The notes below the pieces were generated by a model that was not told the origin of the DNA, did not search any database, and saw nothing but the letters and a program-made list of their open reading frames with translations. The position numbers were made by a program, and so were the translations under genes. From NCBI RefSeq assembly GCF_900129615.1, contig NZ_FQWI01000002.1, positions 434,001-498,000 on the forward strand: a stretch of DNA of 64,000 bases, written 5' to 3'. Every line of letters starts with the position of its first letter. The stretch's first letter is position 1. This stretch comes from Pectobacterium carotovorum. GTDB lineage: Bacteria; Pseudomonadota; Gammaproteobacteria; Enterobacterales; Enterobacteriaceae. This document shows positions 17,753 through 27,574 of the stretch, piece by piece.

Positions 17753-18134
17753 GTTCACAGATCTGTTGCCACAGCGCCCGTTTGGCGTCGGCATTTTGAT
17801 AAAGTTCGGAAAGCAGAGGGCTGGAAAGCTGAACACCCTGTAGCGCAATGGGTTCCGCGATGCCTAACCGCCAGCTATGGCAGTGCGCGTTGGCGGGCAA
17901 CATCTCGATCTGCTGCGGCGTCAGGCGATAGGCTTGCGCGGGAGTGAGCGCCAGACTGTGCAGAACGTCGGTCAGCAGCGGTTCATCATCGGCCAGCGGC
18001 TCGGCGGAGACAATCACCAGACGCACCTGTTCGGGCAGACTGACGGCGATTTCGCCTTGCAGCACCGTCGGGCGACGCAGCGTCCACTGCGTAATCCCCA
18101 GTTGCTGTAGCAGCCTGTCACGTCTTGATTCCAT
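17703..18134 (-). CDS. holD: DNA polymerase III psi subunit
   Basis: HolD (143 aa) is the psi subunit of the clamp-loader complex; it bridges chi to the tau/gamma subunits and, through chi, SSB. It matches E. coli HolD from the first residues (RRDRLLQQLGITQWTLRRP, where the chi-binding segment lies) to ALWQQICEHEHD near the end. Its 3' end overlaps the start of rimI by 50 bp. It is divergent from rsmC, as in E. coli. Confidence 0.94.
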   Translation of the reverse strand: MESRRDRLLQQLGITQWTLRRPTVLQGEIAVSLPEQVRLVIVSAEPLADDEPLLTDVLHSLALTPAQAYRLTPQQIEMLPANAHCHSWRLGIAEPIALQGVQLSSPLLSELYQNADAKRALWQQICEHEHDIFSDASRSGTSL

Positions 18135-18293
18135 GCGTTATCCTGTCTGGCGTGCGAGAAAATGATTCGTGCCTATGCTAACAAACCCCGTCAGACTGCG
18201 CCAACGTCGGTGCGGTTATTTCCTCTCCGCTCTGCAACTTCGGGGACGAAGCGTATATAATCCCCCGCTCAATGATTAAGGAGCCGTAGCCTG

Positions 18294-19343
18294 ATGTCCG
18301 CATTAACCCCCGCCAGTGAAGTCATACTGCGCCATAGTGACGAATTTCTTTCACGCCGAGTTCTGTTTGCCGGTGATTTGCAGGATACCCTGCCCGCGCA
18401 ATTTGAGGCGGCGTCAGTGCGTGTCCATTGCAACCAATATCACCACTGGCAACAGATGGCAAAGCCACTTGGGGATAACGCTCAATATGGTCTGGTCGCG
18501 GATGCGGCGCTGGTGGCGGATAGCGACACGCTGATTTATTACTGGCCGAAGAGCAAACAGGAAGCGGAATTCCAACTGCGTAACCTGCTGTCTCTGATGC
18601 CGGTCGGTACGGAAATCTTCGTTGTTGGGGAAAACCGCAGCGGCGTGCGTAGTGCTGAAATTGTGCTGTCTGACTTCGTTGAGTTGGTAAAAATCGACAG
18701 CGCACGTCGCTGCGGGCTTTACCACGGTCGGATTGACAAGCAGGCCAGCTTCACGCTGGATGAGTGGTGGGACGAGTATGTGACGGACGGCGTGATCGTC
18801 AAAACGCTTCCGGGTGTCTTTAGTCGTGATGACTTGGATCCGGGTAGCCGATTGCTGCTGTCTACGTTTGAGCCACACATGAAAGGCAAAGTGCTGGATA
18901 TCGCCTGCGGTGCGGGCGTATTGGCATCGGTACTGGCGAAACAGTCGCCGAAAATTCGCCTGACGCTGAGTGATGTCAGTGCAGCCGCTGTCGAATCCAG
19001 CAAGGCAACGCTGGCGGCGAATGCGTTAGAAGGCAGCGTGATTGCGAGTAATGTTTACTCAGACATCGACGGCCGCTTCGATATGATCGTGTCTAATCCG
19101 CCGTTCCATGACGGCTTACAGACTAGCCTGCAAGCCGCGGAAATGCTGATTCGTGGTGCGGTGACCCATCTACCGATTGGCGGACAGTTACGCATCGTCG
19201 CTAACGCCTTCCTGCCTTATCCGGCGCTGTTAGATGCCGCCTTTGGTAGCCATGAAGTGCTGGCGCAGACTGGACGCTTCAAGGTGTATCAGGCCACCGT
19301 CGGTCGTCCGCCGCGCACAGGAAGCAAAGGTCGTCGTCGGTAA
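18294..19343 (+). CDS. rsmC: 16S rRNA (guanine1207-N2)-methyltransferase
   Basis: RsmC (349 aa) methylates N2 of G1207 in 16S rRNA within the 30S subunit. It is a tandem-methyltransferase-fold protein: the degenerate N-terminal half assists binding, and the C-terminal half holds the SAM site ([15 protein letters not shown] near residue 201) and the catalytic NPPF motif (VSNPPFHDG near residue 267). The start follows AAGGAG. It is a few residues longer than E. coli RsmC, with a basic tail (GSKGRRR). Confidence 0.95.
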   Translation: MSALTPASEVILRHSDEFLSRRVLFAGDLQDTLPAQFEAASVRVHCNQYHHWQQMAKPLGDNAQYGLVADAALVADSDTLIYYWPKSKQEAEFQLRNLLSLMPVGTEIFVVGENRSGVRSAEIVLSDFVELVKIDSARRCGLYHGRIDKQASFTLDEWWDEYVTDGVIVKTLPGVFSRDDLDPGSRLLLSTFEPHMKGKVLDIACGAGVLASVLAKQSPKIRLTLSDVSAAAVESSKATLAANALEGSVIASNVYSDIDGRFDMIVSNPPFHDGLQTSLQAAEMLIRGAVTHLPIGGQLRIVANAFLPYPALLDAAFGSHEVLAQTGRFKVYQATVGRPPRTGSKGRRR

Positions 19344-19379
19344 TCCTTATTACTGATATTGCCTTTACTGATACTTCTT

Positions 19380-20372
<993 letters not shown>

Positions 20373-20485
20373 TGTCATCTTCCTCATGTCGTTGGCAGTG
20401 AAAGCAGTCTGGTTGTTTATCCAACAAAGATAAATACCGCTTTTTATGCAACACTATTCAAAAATAACCAACAATGGTGGCGGCG

Positions 20486-21391
20486 ATGGATCACATTCAG
20501 GCGATGCGGGTTTTTGTACGTATTGTCGAGCTGGGCAGCTTTAGCCGTGCGGCGGAGCGACTGACGCTGCCACGCGCGACGGTGAGTAACACCATCAAAC
20601 AGCTTGAAGCACGGCTGGGAGTTCGTTTGCTGCAACGTACGACTCGTCAGGTGCAGATCACCGACGAAGGGCGCGTTTACTATGAACGCTGTCTGCAATT
20701 GCTCGCGGAAATAGAAGAGATCGACACGCTGTTCACGCAGCAAAAGCAGCAACCCGTTGGTAAAGTGCGGGTGGATATGCCGCACTCGCTGGCGAGGGAA
20801 ATCGTCGTTCCGGCGCTGGGCGAGTTCTACGCGCGCTATCCGCAGGTGACGCTGATGCTGAGCGCCAACGATGCGGCGATTAATGTGCTGCGTGAAGGCG
20901 TCGACTGTGTGCTGCGCGCCTGGCAGACCGACGATGAAACGCTGGCGACCCGCCATTTGCCGTCAATGCCGCAGGTAACCTGTGCGTCGGCCGACTATTT
21001 GGCGCGCTACGGCGTGCCGCGTTCGCTTGATGAGCTGTCGGGGCATCAGATGGTCGGCTATTTCTCTCTGCGTACCGAATACCGTTATCCGCTGGAATTT
21101 ATGTCGGGCGATGAGTGTATTACGCGTATGCTGCCCGGTGTGTTGCAGGTTAACGGCACCGATGCCTACATCGCCAGCGCGCGTGCCGGATTGGGGATTA
21201 TTCAGGCCCCGCGTCGCGGCCTGCGCCCGTTTCTGGAAAGTGGGGAACTGGTTGAGATCCTGCCAGAAATGCCGCCGCCCGCGATGCCGCTTTATGTGAT
21301 GTATGCGCCCGGTCGTTTTCTCGCGCCACGGATTCGTGTGTTCATTGAATGGCTCGATGAGCTCTTTACGCGCCACGCCGCAGCGAGATGA
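20486..21391 (+). CDS. LysR family transcriptional regulator
   Basis: This 301-aa regulator has an N-terminal winged helix-turn-helix (FSRAAERLTLPRATVSNTIKQLEARLG, about residues 16-42) and a periplasmic-binding-protein-like effector domain from about residue 90. It starts at MDHIQAM, as many members of the CrgA/DmlR-like subgroup do. The divergent arrangement with the aldo/keto reductase gene, 113 bp apart, suggests that it regulates that gene. The inducer is not evident. Confidence 0.88.
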   Translation: MDHIQAMRVFVRIVELGSFSRAAERLTLPRATVSNTIKQLEARLGVRLLQRTTRQVQITDEGRVYYERCLQLLAEIEEIDTLFTQQKQQPVGKVRVDMPHSLAREIVVPALGEFYARYPQVTLMLSANDAAINVLREGVDCVLRAWQTDDETLATRHLPSMPQVTCASADYLARYGVPRSLDELSGHQMVGYFSLRTEYRYPLEFMSGDECITRMLPGVLQVNGTDAYIASARAGLGIIQAPRRGLRPFLESGELVEILPEMPPPAMPLYVMYAPGRFLAPRIRVFIEWLDELFTRHAAAR

Positions 21392-21432
21392 TGATTTTTG
21401 CAGCAAACCCCGCATTCCAGAGGAAATAATCA

Positions 21433-21460
21433 TTGACGTGAACGTGAAAACCTCTAGAAT
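21433..21460 (+). promoter_or_regulatory. Promoter of the tRNA-Leu cluster
   Basis: TTGACG (21433-21438) and TAGAAT (21455-21460) are separated by 16 bp and followed by a GC-rich TCGCCCCC discriminator. Such discriminators are typical of stable-RNA promoters under stringent control. The first tRNA starts 35 bp downstream. Confidence 0.8.
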
Positions 21461-21494
21461 TCGCCCCCGTAGTGATATTGCGTAAAGCAGTGTT

Positions 21495-21581
21495 GCGAAG
21501 GTGGCGGAATTGGTAGACGCGCTAGCTTCAGGTGTTAGTGTTCTTACGGACGTGAGGGTTCAAGTCCCTCTCTTCGCACCA
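21495..21581 (+). tRNA. tRNA-Leu (anticodon CAG), copy 1
   Basis: An 87-nt class II tRNA with encoded CCA end. The acceptor stem GCGAAGG pairs with CTTCGC before the discriminator A; the anticodon loop TTCAGGT carries CAG; there is a long variable arm and the T loop is GTTCAAGTC. It matches the E. coli leuV/P/Q type. Copies 1 and 2 are identical. Confidence 0.97.
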
Positions 21582-21660
21582 ACATCACTACACGGTTCTG
21601 GTTTGTCGAACCGAAGCAGTAAATCAGTGTCGCATGACATAGTTATTACATGACAGAGTT

Positions 21661-21747
21661 GCGAAGGTGGCGGAATTGGTAGACGCGCTAGCTTCAGGTG
21701 TTAGTGTTCTTACGGACGTGAGGGTTCAAGTCCCTCTCTTCGCACCA
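21661..21747 (+). tRNA. tRNA-Leu (anticodon CAG), copy 2
   Basis: Identical to copy 1 over all 87 nt. It lies 79 bp downstream and is probably processed from the same precursor. Confidence 0.97.
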
Positions 21748-21790
21748 TGTCGTGATAGATTTACTGTATAAGACAAACAACGTTCTCAGT

Positions 21791-21877
21791 GCGAAGGTGG
21801 CGGAATTGGTAGACGCGCTAGCTTCAGGTGTTAGTGTCCTTACGGACGTGAGGGTTCAAGTCCCTCTCTTCGCACCA
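21791..21877 (+). tRNA. tRNA-Leu (anticodon CAG), copy 3
   Basis: Identical to copies 1 and 2 except for one T-to-C change in the variable arm (GTGTCCTTACGG), which makes that arm's stem pair better. It is the last of the cluster, and no strong terminator is obvious after it. Confidence 0.97.
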
Positions 21878-22017
21878 CAGATTCCCTCTGTATCTTCCTG
21901 ATTTTCTTCCCTGTTTATTCTCTTTTATCCCGTTTCTGGCTATGCCGCTTTTTCGCGATTATTTACCATTCTGGGTTGTGTACTCTTTCTCGTTTACTGA
22001 TCTACATCCACGTATAT

Positions 22018-22308
22018 TTACAGCGTCGTGAGATTAAACGTGACGGACAGTGCCGCCAAACCGCCAGCCAGCGCAATGCAGGACGGCAGCAGTAAATAGT
22101 GGCGCAAACGTTGATGAAACAGCATAACAAGCGTCGCCAGCAGGGCGATGGCGATAATCACTTTCAGGTGCGTCAGGTTCAGGTTGAGTAGCGCCAGTAG
22201 CGGCATGATGGCACAAGGCAGCAACACGCCCCAGGCGCTGGACAGATGCTTCCCCATACACCAGCTCACACCCCATAGCCCGCAGGCTGTGATCATTGCT
22301 GTCAGCAT
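22018..22308 (-). CDS. yjjZ: DUF1435 inner-membrane protein (YjjZ-like)
   Basis: This 96-aa, very hydrophobic protein has about three transmembrane segments and the LRHYLLLPSCIALAGGL stretch that also occurs in E. coli YjjZ (DUF1435). In E. coli yjjZ lies beside rsmC and the iron-reductase gene fhuF; here it is near rsmC and the tRNA-Leu genes but fhuF is absent. Function is unknown. The start at 22308 follows GGTGG. A strong Fur-like box begins 20 bp upstream, which points to an iron-related role. Confidence 0.8.
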   Translation of the reverse strand: MLTAMITACGLWGVSWCMGKHLSSAWGVLLPCAIMPLLALLNLNLTHLKVIIAIALLATLVMLFHQRLRHYLLLPSCIALAGGLAALSVTFNLTTL

Positions 22309-22327
22309 TTTTCCACCCGTCAAAAAT

Positions 22328-22346
22328 GATAATGATAACTAATATC
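22328..22346 (-). promoter_or_regulatory. Fur box upstream of the DUF1435 gene
   Basis: GATAATGATAACTAATATC matches the 19-bp Fur consensus at about 16 positions, including a perfect first GATAATGATAA. It lies 20-38 bp before the start codon of the minus-strand gene, where it would cover the promoter or transcription start. Confidence 0.7.
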
Positions 22347-22413
22347 ATATAAGAATTTATATCAATTACTAGTTTTTGACGAGCAGATTGTTAGAATTTT
22401 CTGCCTAATTTTG

Positions 22414-23316
22414 TTAATCGGGATGCTGACTGCTCAAATGCTGGCGTATCAGGTGAATCATATTCACGATAACAGGCGATCGTTCATGTTTGCGCCAGAT
22501 AGCCGCAATTTGTGTATGGATTTCGGGCATGCCGATATCATGATAGGTCACATTATCCGCCTTAATACAGGCGAGAGATTCCGGCACAAGCGTGATGCCG
22601 AAGCCTGCGGCGACCATCCCGATGGTGGCCGTTAACTGCGGAGCAAATGGGCTAGGTCTGGGGCCATAGCCTGACAGATAGCAAGTGCGGATTATCATGT
22701 CGTGCAGCCCTGGACACACCTCGCGCGGGAAAATAATTAGTGGTTCCTGACGCAGCTCGCTAAGTGAGATCTGCGCTTTATGGCTCAGCGCATGCCCTGC
22801 GGGTAACACCAATTTCATCGGCTCTTCAGCCAAAATCTCCCCGTTAACCTCATCGCTGAGATCGCAAGGTAAGCGCAGAAAGGCGATGTCGATATTGCGT
22901 TCTCGCAGTGCAGTAATGAGCGCTGCCGGATTTTCCTCCTTTGGCAGCGGCTGAACGTGTGGATGCTGCTGACAATAACGATGCAGTAGCGCAAGCACGG
23001 TCGGGTGGAACATGGCCGACGGCGAAAACCCTACGTTCAAGCTACCTTTCTCACCTCGCGCAATGCTTCTTGTCCGCGCGATGGCCGAATCGGTAAGCTG
23101 CAAAATCTGACGTGCATCTTCATACAGCGCTTGTCCCGCCTCCGTCATTTCTACACCGCGCGTCAGTCGCTTGAACAGCGGCGTACCGATCTCCTGCTCG
23201 AATTTCTTGATCTGCTGGCTGAGAGGCGGCTGTGACATCCCCAGATTTTCCGCCGCACGCGTGAAATGCTTAGCTTGTGCAACGGCGACAAAATAGCGCA
23301 GATAACGTAGCTCCAT
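22414..23316 (-). CDS. budR: LysR family regulator of acetoin synthesis (BudR/AlsR type)
   Basis: This 300-aa LysR regulator has its DNA-binding helix-turn-helix at about residues 18-37 (FTRAAENLGMSQPPLSQQIK) and an effector domain from about residue 90. Position decides the call: it is divergent from budA-budB, 129 bp away, exactly as in Klebsiella and Serratia bud loci, where BudR/AlsR activates the operon under acid and acetate. Sequence alone would only give the LysR family. Confidence 0.85.
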   Translation of the reverse strand: MELRYLRYFVAVAQAKHFTRAAENLGMSQPPLSQQIKKFEQEIGTPLFKRLTRGVEMTEAGQALYEDARQILQLTDSAIARTRSIARGEKGSLNVGFSPSAMFHPTVLALLHRYCQQHPHVQPLPKEENPAALITALRERNIDIAFLRLPCDLSDEVNGEILAEEPMKLVLPAGHALSHKAQISLSELRQEPLIIFPREVCPGLHDMIIRTCYLSGYGPRPSPFAPQLTATIGMVAAGFGITLVPESLACIKADNVTYHDIGMPEIHTQIAAIWRKHERSPVIVNMIHLIRQHLSSQHPD

Positions 23317-23445
23317 TTACGTGACTCCATATCTTTCCGATCTTGAAATGACCTTAATTGCATATTGGAATTTTGTTCTCTCACGCGTCAATCTTTATCT
23401 AAATATTAGCGTTATTTAAGTAATTGGTGCGGTGATAAGGACAGT

Positions 23446-24228
23446 ATGAAAACGAATGTCAGTGAACAATCCTGTGAAGAATCCTTTGCTAGCTACGCCT
23501 ATGATTTTCGGCGACAGCATGCAGACAGCGTTATTTATCAAACCTCATTAATGAGTGGGCTAATAAATGGCGTATATGAAGGCAGCCGAACGATGGCTGA
23601 ATTACTGGAGCATGGTGACTTTGGATTAGGAACATTTAATAGTTTGGACGGGGAACTGGTTGCCTTGAATAGCCAGATTTTCCAGCTGTTATCCGACGGT
23701 AGCGCACGGGCGGCGAAGCCGGAGCAGAAAACGCCGTTTGCGGTCATGACGTTCTTTCGCCCGACGGAAACGATCCGTTTTGATCGCTGGACTTCGCGTG
23801 AAGACGTACATCGCCAGATCGATGAGATCGTGGGAACGGACAATCTGTTCTGTGCTTTGCGGATTGATGGGCGTTTTCGCTGCATTGAAACACGTACCGT
23901 TCCCCGACAGTGCCGGCCTTATAAACCGATGCAGGAAGCGGTTGAGGGACAACCAACATTTCATTTTGAACACCGTAGCGGCAGCGTTATTGGTTTTCGT
24001 AGTCCAGCTTACACTCAGGGAATTAATGTCGCGGGTTACCACGAACATTTCATTACTGACGATCGCCAGGGCGGCGGTCATATTCTGAATTACGACGTCG
24101 AGCAGGGCACGCTGACGTTTGGTGTGATTGCCAAACTGATCATCGATCTGCCTCAGGATCGGGAGTTTCTCAATGCCGACCTGTCCTCAGAAAACCTCAA
24201 CAGCGTAATCCAGTCAGTAGAGAGCTAG
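23446..24228 (+). CDS. budA: Alpha-acetolactate decarboxylase
   Basis: BudA (260 aa) converts 2-acetolactate to acetoin. The metal-binding HEHF motif near residues 198-201 and the upstream histidine of FHFEHRSG are visible, with the catalytic ETIRFDRW-type segment mid-protein. The start at 23446 follows an AAGGA site. It is the first gene of budAB and precedes budB by 21 bp. The pathway drains pyruvate to neutral acetoin, which limits acidification during fermentation; in soft-rot bacteria this raises tissue pH and aids pectate lyases. Confidence 0.95.
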   Translation: MKTNVSEQSCEESFASYAYDFRRQHADSVIYQTSLMSGLINGVYEGSRTMAELLEHGDFGLGTFNSLDGELVALNSQIFQLLSDGSARAAKPEQKTPFAVMTFFRPTETIRFDRWTSREDVHRQIDEIVGTDNLFCALRIDGRFRCIETRTVPRQCRPYKPMQEAVEGQPTFHFEHRSGSVIGFRSPAYTQGINVAGYHEHFITDDRQGGGHILNYDVEQGTLTFGVIAKLIIDLPQDREFLNADLSSENLNSVIQSVES

Positions 24229-24249
24229 TCATTTCATCGGAGTCATGTC

Positions 24250-25929
24250 ATGGAAAAGTCCACCGAACAGCAAAGCTGGAGCAGCGGGGCCGAGCTGATT
24301 GTAAAACACCTGGAAGCGCAGGGCGTGAAGCATATTTTTGGGATTCCCGGCGCAAAAATTGATCGTGTGTTTGATGAGCTGGAAGACTCGACGATCCAAA
24401 CGATCCCAGTACGGCATGAGGCGAACGGCGCGTTTATGGCGGCGGCGATAGGGCGTCTCACGGGGAAAGCAGGAGTGACGCTGGTGACATCCGGCCCCGG
24501 CTGTTCCAACCTTGTTACCGGATTGGCAACGGCAACCGCAGAGGGAGATGCGGTCGTTGCGCTAGGAGGGGCGGTTAAGCGGGCAGATAAGCTTAAGCTG
24601 ACGCACCAGAGTTTGGACACCGTCAGCCTGTTTCAGCCAGTCAGTAAATTCAGTGCGGAAATCACGGCTTCTTCTGCTATATCGGAAGTGTTGGCGAATG
24701 CTTTCCGGGCGGCAGAGAGTGGGCGTCCGGGGGCGGCGTTTGTCAGCCTACCGCAGGATATCGTCAATGAGCCGGTGATTAGTCCGGTGCTGGCTTGTCC
24801 GCATTTACCGTTGCTAAACGGCGCGCCGCATAGCGACATTGCCGAAGCGGCCAAACGGCTGCGGCAGGCTAAAAATCCGGTGCTGCTGCTCGGGTTAATG
24901 GCCAGCCAGCAGGAGAATGCGCAGGCACTGCGTCGTTTCCTTCACCATAGCAAACTGCCCGTGACCAGCACATATCAGGCTGCTGGCGTGATCGATCAGC
25001 AGCAGTTCGATCACTTTGCCGGACGTGTCGGATTATTCAACAATCAGGCTGGCGATAAGCTGCTGCAACAGGCGGATGTGATCGTTACCGTGGGCTACAG
25101 CCCGATTGAGTACGATCCGGTGTTATGGAACAGCGGCAAGGCGACGCTGATCCACATTGATGTGCTGAGAGCGGAAATCGACAGCGCTTATCGTCCTGAT
25201 ATCGAGCTGCTTGGGAATATCGCAATGACGGTGGACACGCTGAATGCGTGCATCAGCGAACCGTTTATCTTGTCTACTGATACACAGTCTGTGTTGCGGG
25301 ATCGTCAGCGCCAGCGCCACGATCTCAGTACGCGCGCTATCAACATGGCAGGATTTGCGATCCACCCTTTGCGTCTGGTGCGGGCGATGCAGGATATCGT
25401 GAATGAGGATGTCACGCTGTGTGTGGATATGGGGAGTTTCCATATCTGGCTGGCGCGTTACCTGTATAGCTTCCGGGCGAGACAGATTCTAATGACCAAT
25501 GGCCAGCAGACGATGGGCGTGGCGCTACCGTGGGCAATCGCCGCATCGCTGGTGCAGCCCGGCAAAAAAGTGGTGTCTGTTTCCGGCGACGGTGGGTTTA
25601 TGCAGTCCAGTATGGAGCTGGAAACGGCGGTGCGCCTGAAAAGCAATCTTCTGCATATCATCTGGGTGGATAACGGCTACAACATGGTGGAAATCCAGCA
25701 GCGGCACAAATACCATCGTCCGGCGGGCGTGTCTTTTGGGCCGATTGACTTCAAAGCGTATGCGGAAGCATTTGGTGCGAAAGGGTTTGCCGTTGAATCT
25801 GCGGATGAGCTGGTCAGCAAACTCCGTCAGGCGATGGACGTCGACGGTCCCGCGGTGATTGCCATCCCCGTTGATTATTCCGATAACCATTGGTTGATGG
25901 AGAATCTGAATATTAGCGTGCTGATCTGA
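24250..25929 (+). CDS. budB: Catabolic acetolactate synthase
   Basis: BudB (559 aa) is a thiamine-diphosphate enzyme that condenses two pyruvates to 2-acetolactate. The catalytic Glu is in [10 protein letters not shown] near residue 60, and the ThDP motif is [14 protein letters not shown] near residues 444-457, ending in WVDNGYN. It lacks a regulatory small subunit and resembles the FAD-independent catabolic enzyme of Klebsiella rather than IlvB. No budC (acetoin reductase) follows, so 2,3-butanediol formation needs a gene elsewhere. A weak CCCGCC/GGCGGG hairpin lies at 25945-25967. Confidence 0.94.
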   Translation: MEKSTEQQSWSSGAELIVKHLEAQGVKHIFGIPGAKIDRVFDELEDSTIQTIPVRHEANGAFMAAAIGRLTGKAGVTLVTSGPGCSNLVTGLATATAEGDAVVALGGAVKRADKLKLTHQSLDTVSLFQPVSKFSAEITASSAISEVLANAFRAAESGRPGAAFVSLPQDIVNEPVISPVLACPHLPLLNGAPHSDIAEAAKRLRQAKNPVLLLGLMASQQENAQALRRFLHHSKLPVTSTYQAAGVIDQQQFDHFAGRVGLFNNQAGDKLLQQADVIVTVGYSPIEYDPVLWNSGKATLIHIDVLRAEIDSAYRPDIELLGNIAMTVDTLNACISEPFILSTDTQSVLRDRQRQRHDLSTRAINMAGFAIHPLRLVRAMQDIVNEDVTLCVDMGSFHIWLARYLYSFRARQILMTNGQQTMGVALPWAIAASLVQPGKKVVSVSGDGGFMQSSMELETAVRLKSNLLHIIWVDNGYNMVEIQQRHKYHRPAGVSFGPIDFKAYAEAFGAKGFAVESADELVSKLRQAMDVDGPAVIAIPVDYSDNHWLMENLNISVLI

Positions 25930-26063
25930 TATATCAGGTGCTTACCCGCCGTACGGTATCGGGCGGGAGTGTGTCGCGTTTCCCTGAATAATACGGTGTG
26001 TGTCTGCATGATTTTCTTTAGAATCATCTGCGTCGCTACACGGTAATGGGAAGGGAAACGAGC

Positions 26064-27527
26064 ATGCTAATGAAATCTGCCCGGCGCATTGTCAGACGTG
26101 GGCTCATTGTGATTGGGGTGATCGCGATGACGCTGCTGGCTATTCGTGTTTATGATACGCAAAGCGGGCCGCCGCTTGCACCCTGGCATACCTATGTGCC
26201 GGATGAACTGTCGGCAGCGGAGCTCGATAAAAGCGACTGGACTGCGTATGTAAAGCAGGAAGCACTCATCTTTCAGCAGGTTAATCAGCACGTCACGCAG
26301 GAACTGGATGAGGATGAACAGCGCCCGGTTAACCGCTATTTTTCGGGTAGCCCGGTTTATCCTGGGAAATTTCAGCATGACTGGAATCGTTCCTATGAAC
26401 TGTCGCCGGAAGGAGAACTGAAAGGCGCAGTCGTGATGTTGCACGGCCTGACCGACTCACCCTACAGCTTGCGACATGTTGCGGAGCGTTATCGCCAGCG
26501 TGGTTTTTTCGTGGTCGGAATTCGTTTACCTGCACACGGGACGGTGCCGGGGGCGCTCACCGATGTCGAATGGGAAGATTGGCTAGCGGCGACGAGGCTT
26601 GCTGTTCGTGAGGCGACGTCACACCTGACGGTGCAACAGGGCCAAAGGCTGCCGCTGCATATCGTCGGATTTTCCAACGGTGGTGCGCTAGCGCTCAAGT
26701 ACGCACTGGATTCCTTAGATAATCCCGCGCTGGTGCGTCCTGACCAGCTCATCCTTATTTCCCCAATGATCGGTATTACCAGCTATGCGCGCTTTGCGGG
26801 GCTCGCTGGGTTACCCGCTATCTTCCCAGCCTTTGCCAAATCTGCCTGGCTGGGCATTTTGCCGGAATTTAATCCCTTCAAATACAATTCATTTCCGGTA
26901 AATGGTGCGCGTCAATCCTGGCTGTTGACGCATGAACTTCAGAGTCAGCTAAGCCGTAAAGCGCAGGCGAACACGTTGGTCAATCTGCCGCCGGTGCTGA
27001 CGTTCCAGTCGGTGATGGATTTCACCGTCAGTACGCGTGCCGTTATTACGGCGTTCTATAATTTGTTGCCTGCTAACGGCAGCCAGCTGGTGCTCTTTGA
27101 TGTAAATCGTACCGTTAATTTCGGCCCGCTTCTGCGTGAATCGACGAATGGTGCCGTCAGTCAACTGCTACCTGCCGCCCCACGCCATTACGATACAACG
27201 GTGATATCCAATGCCGCGCCGAACAGTTCGCGTGCCGTGGCGTTTGACGTCGCAGCGGGGACGATGCAAGAACAGACGCGTGAGCTGGGAATGGATTATC
27301 CATCGGACGTGTATTCACTATCGCATGTCGCGCTGCCGTTTCCAGATTCAGATTCACTGTATGGTCGTTTCTCACAGAATCCTACCGAGTTTGGCTTGCC
27401 GCTGGGGAAAATTACCCCAAGAGGAGAACGTGCCGCGCTGGTGGTCGATCTGGATACGCTGCTGCGACTGTCGTCGAATCCGTTTTATCCCTACTTGATC
27501 CAACGTATTGAAGAGAAGATCCCGTGA
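26064..27527 (+). CDS. Membrane-anchored alpha/beta hydrolase
   Basis: This 487-aa protein has an N-terminal membrane segment (about residues 11-28) followed by a large alpha/beta-hydrolase domain. The oxyanion region HGLTDSPYSL is near residue 132 and the nucleophile elbow is GFSNGG near residue 206; the catalytic His probably lies in LSHVALPF. The domain should face the periplasm. The start at 26064 follows GGGAAGGG. I know of no characterised close homologue and cannot name the substrate. It follows budB by 134 bp but is not obviously part of the acetoin pathway. Confidence 0.8.
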   Translation: MLMKSARRIVRRGLIVIGVIAMTLLAIRVYDTQSGPPLAPWHTYVPDELSAAELDKSDWTAYVKQEALIFQQVNQHVTQELDEDEQRPVNRYFSGSPVYPGKFQHDWNRSYELSPEGELKGAVVMLHGLTDSPYSLRHVAERYRQRGFFVVGIRLPAHGTVPGALTDVEWEDWLAATRLAVREATSHLTVQQGQRLPLHIVGFSNGGALALKYALDSLDNPALVRPDQLILISPMIGITSYARFAGLAGLPAIFPAFAKSAWLGILPEFNPFKYNSFPVNGARQSWLLTHELQSQLSRKAQANTLVNLPPVLTFQSVMDFTVSTRAVITAFYNLLPANGSQLVLFDVNRTVNFGPLLRESTNGAVSQLLPAAPRHYDTTVISNAAPNSSRAVAFDVAAGTMQEQTRELGMDYPSDVYSLSHVALPFPDSDSLYGRFSQNPTEFGLPLGKITPRGERAALVVDLDTLLRLSSNPFYPYLIQRIEEKIP

Positions 27528-27536
27528 TAGCGAATG

Positions 27537-27562
27537 GCCACCCGCAGAGAATTGCGGGTGGC
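27537..27562. terminator. Bidirectional hairpin between convergent genes
   Basis: A perfect 10-bp stem (GCCACCCGCA with TGCGGGTGGC, 6-base loop) lies between the hydrolase stop at 27527 and the fucO stop at 27575. It lacks a clear T-run, but position and symmetry suit a shared terminator. Confidence 0.6.
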
Positions 27563-27574
27563 GTTGAGATATTC

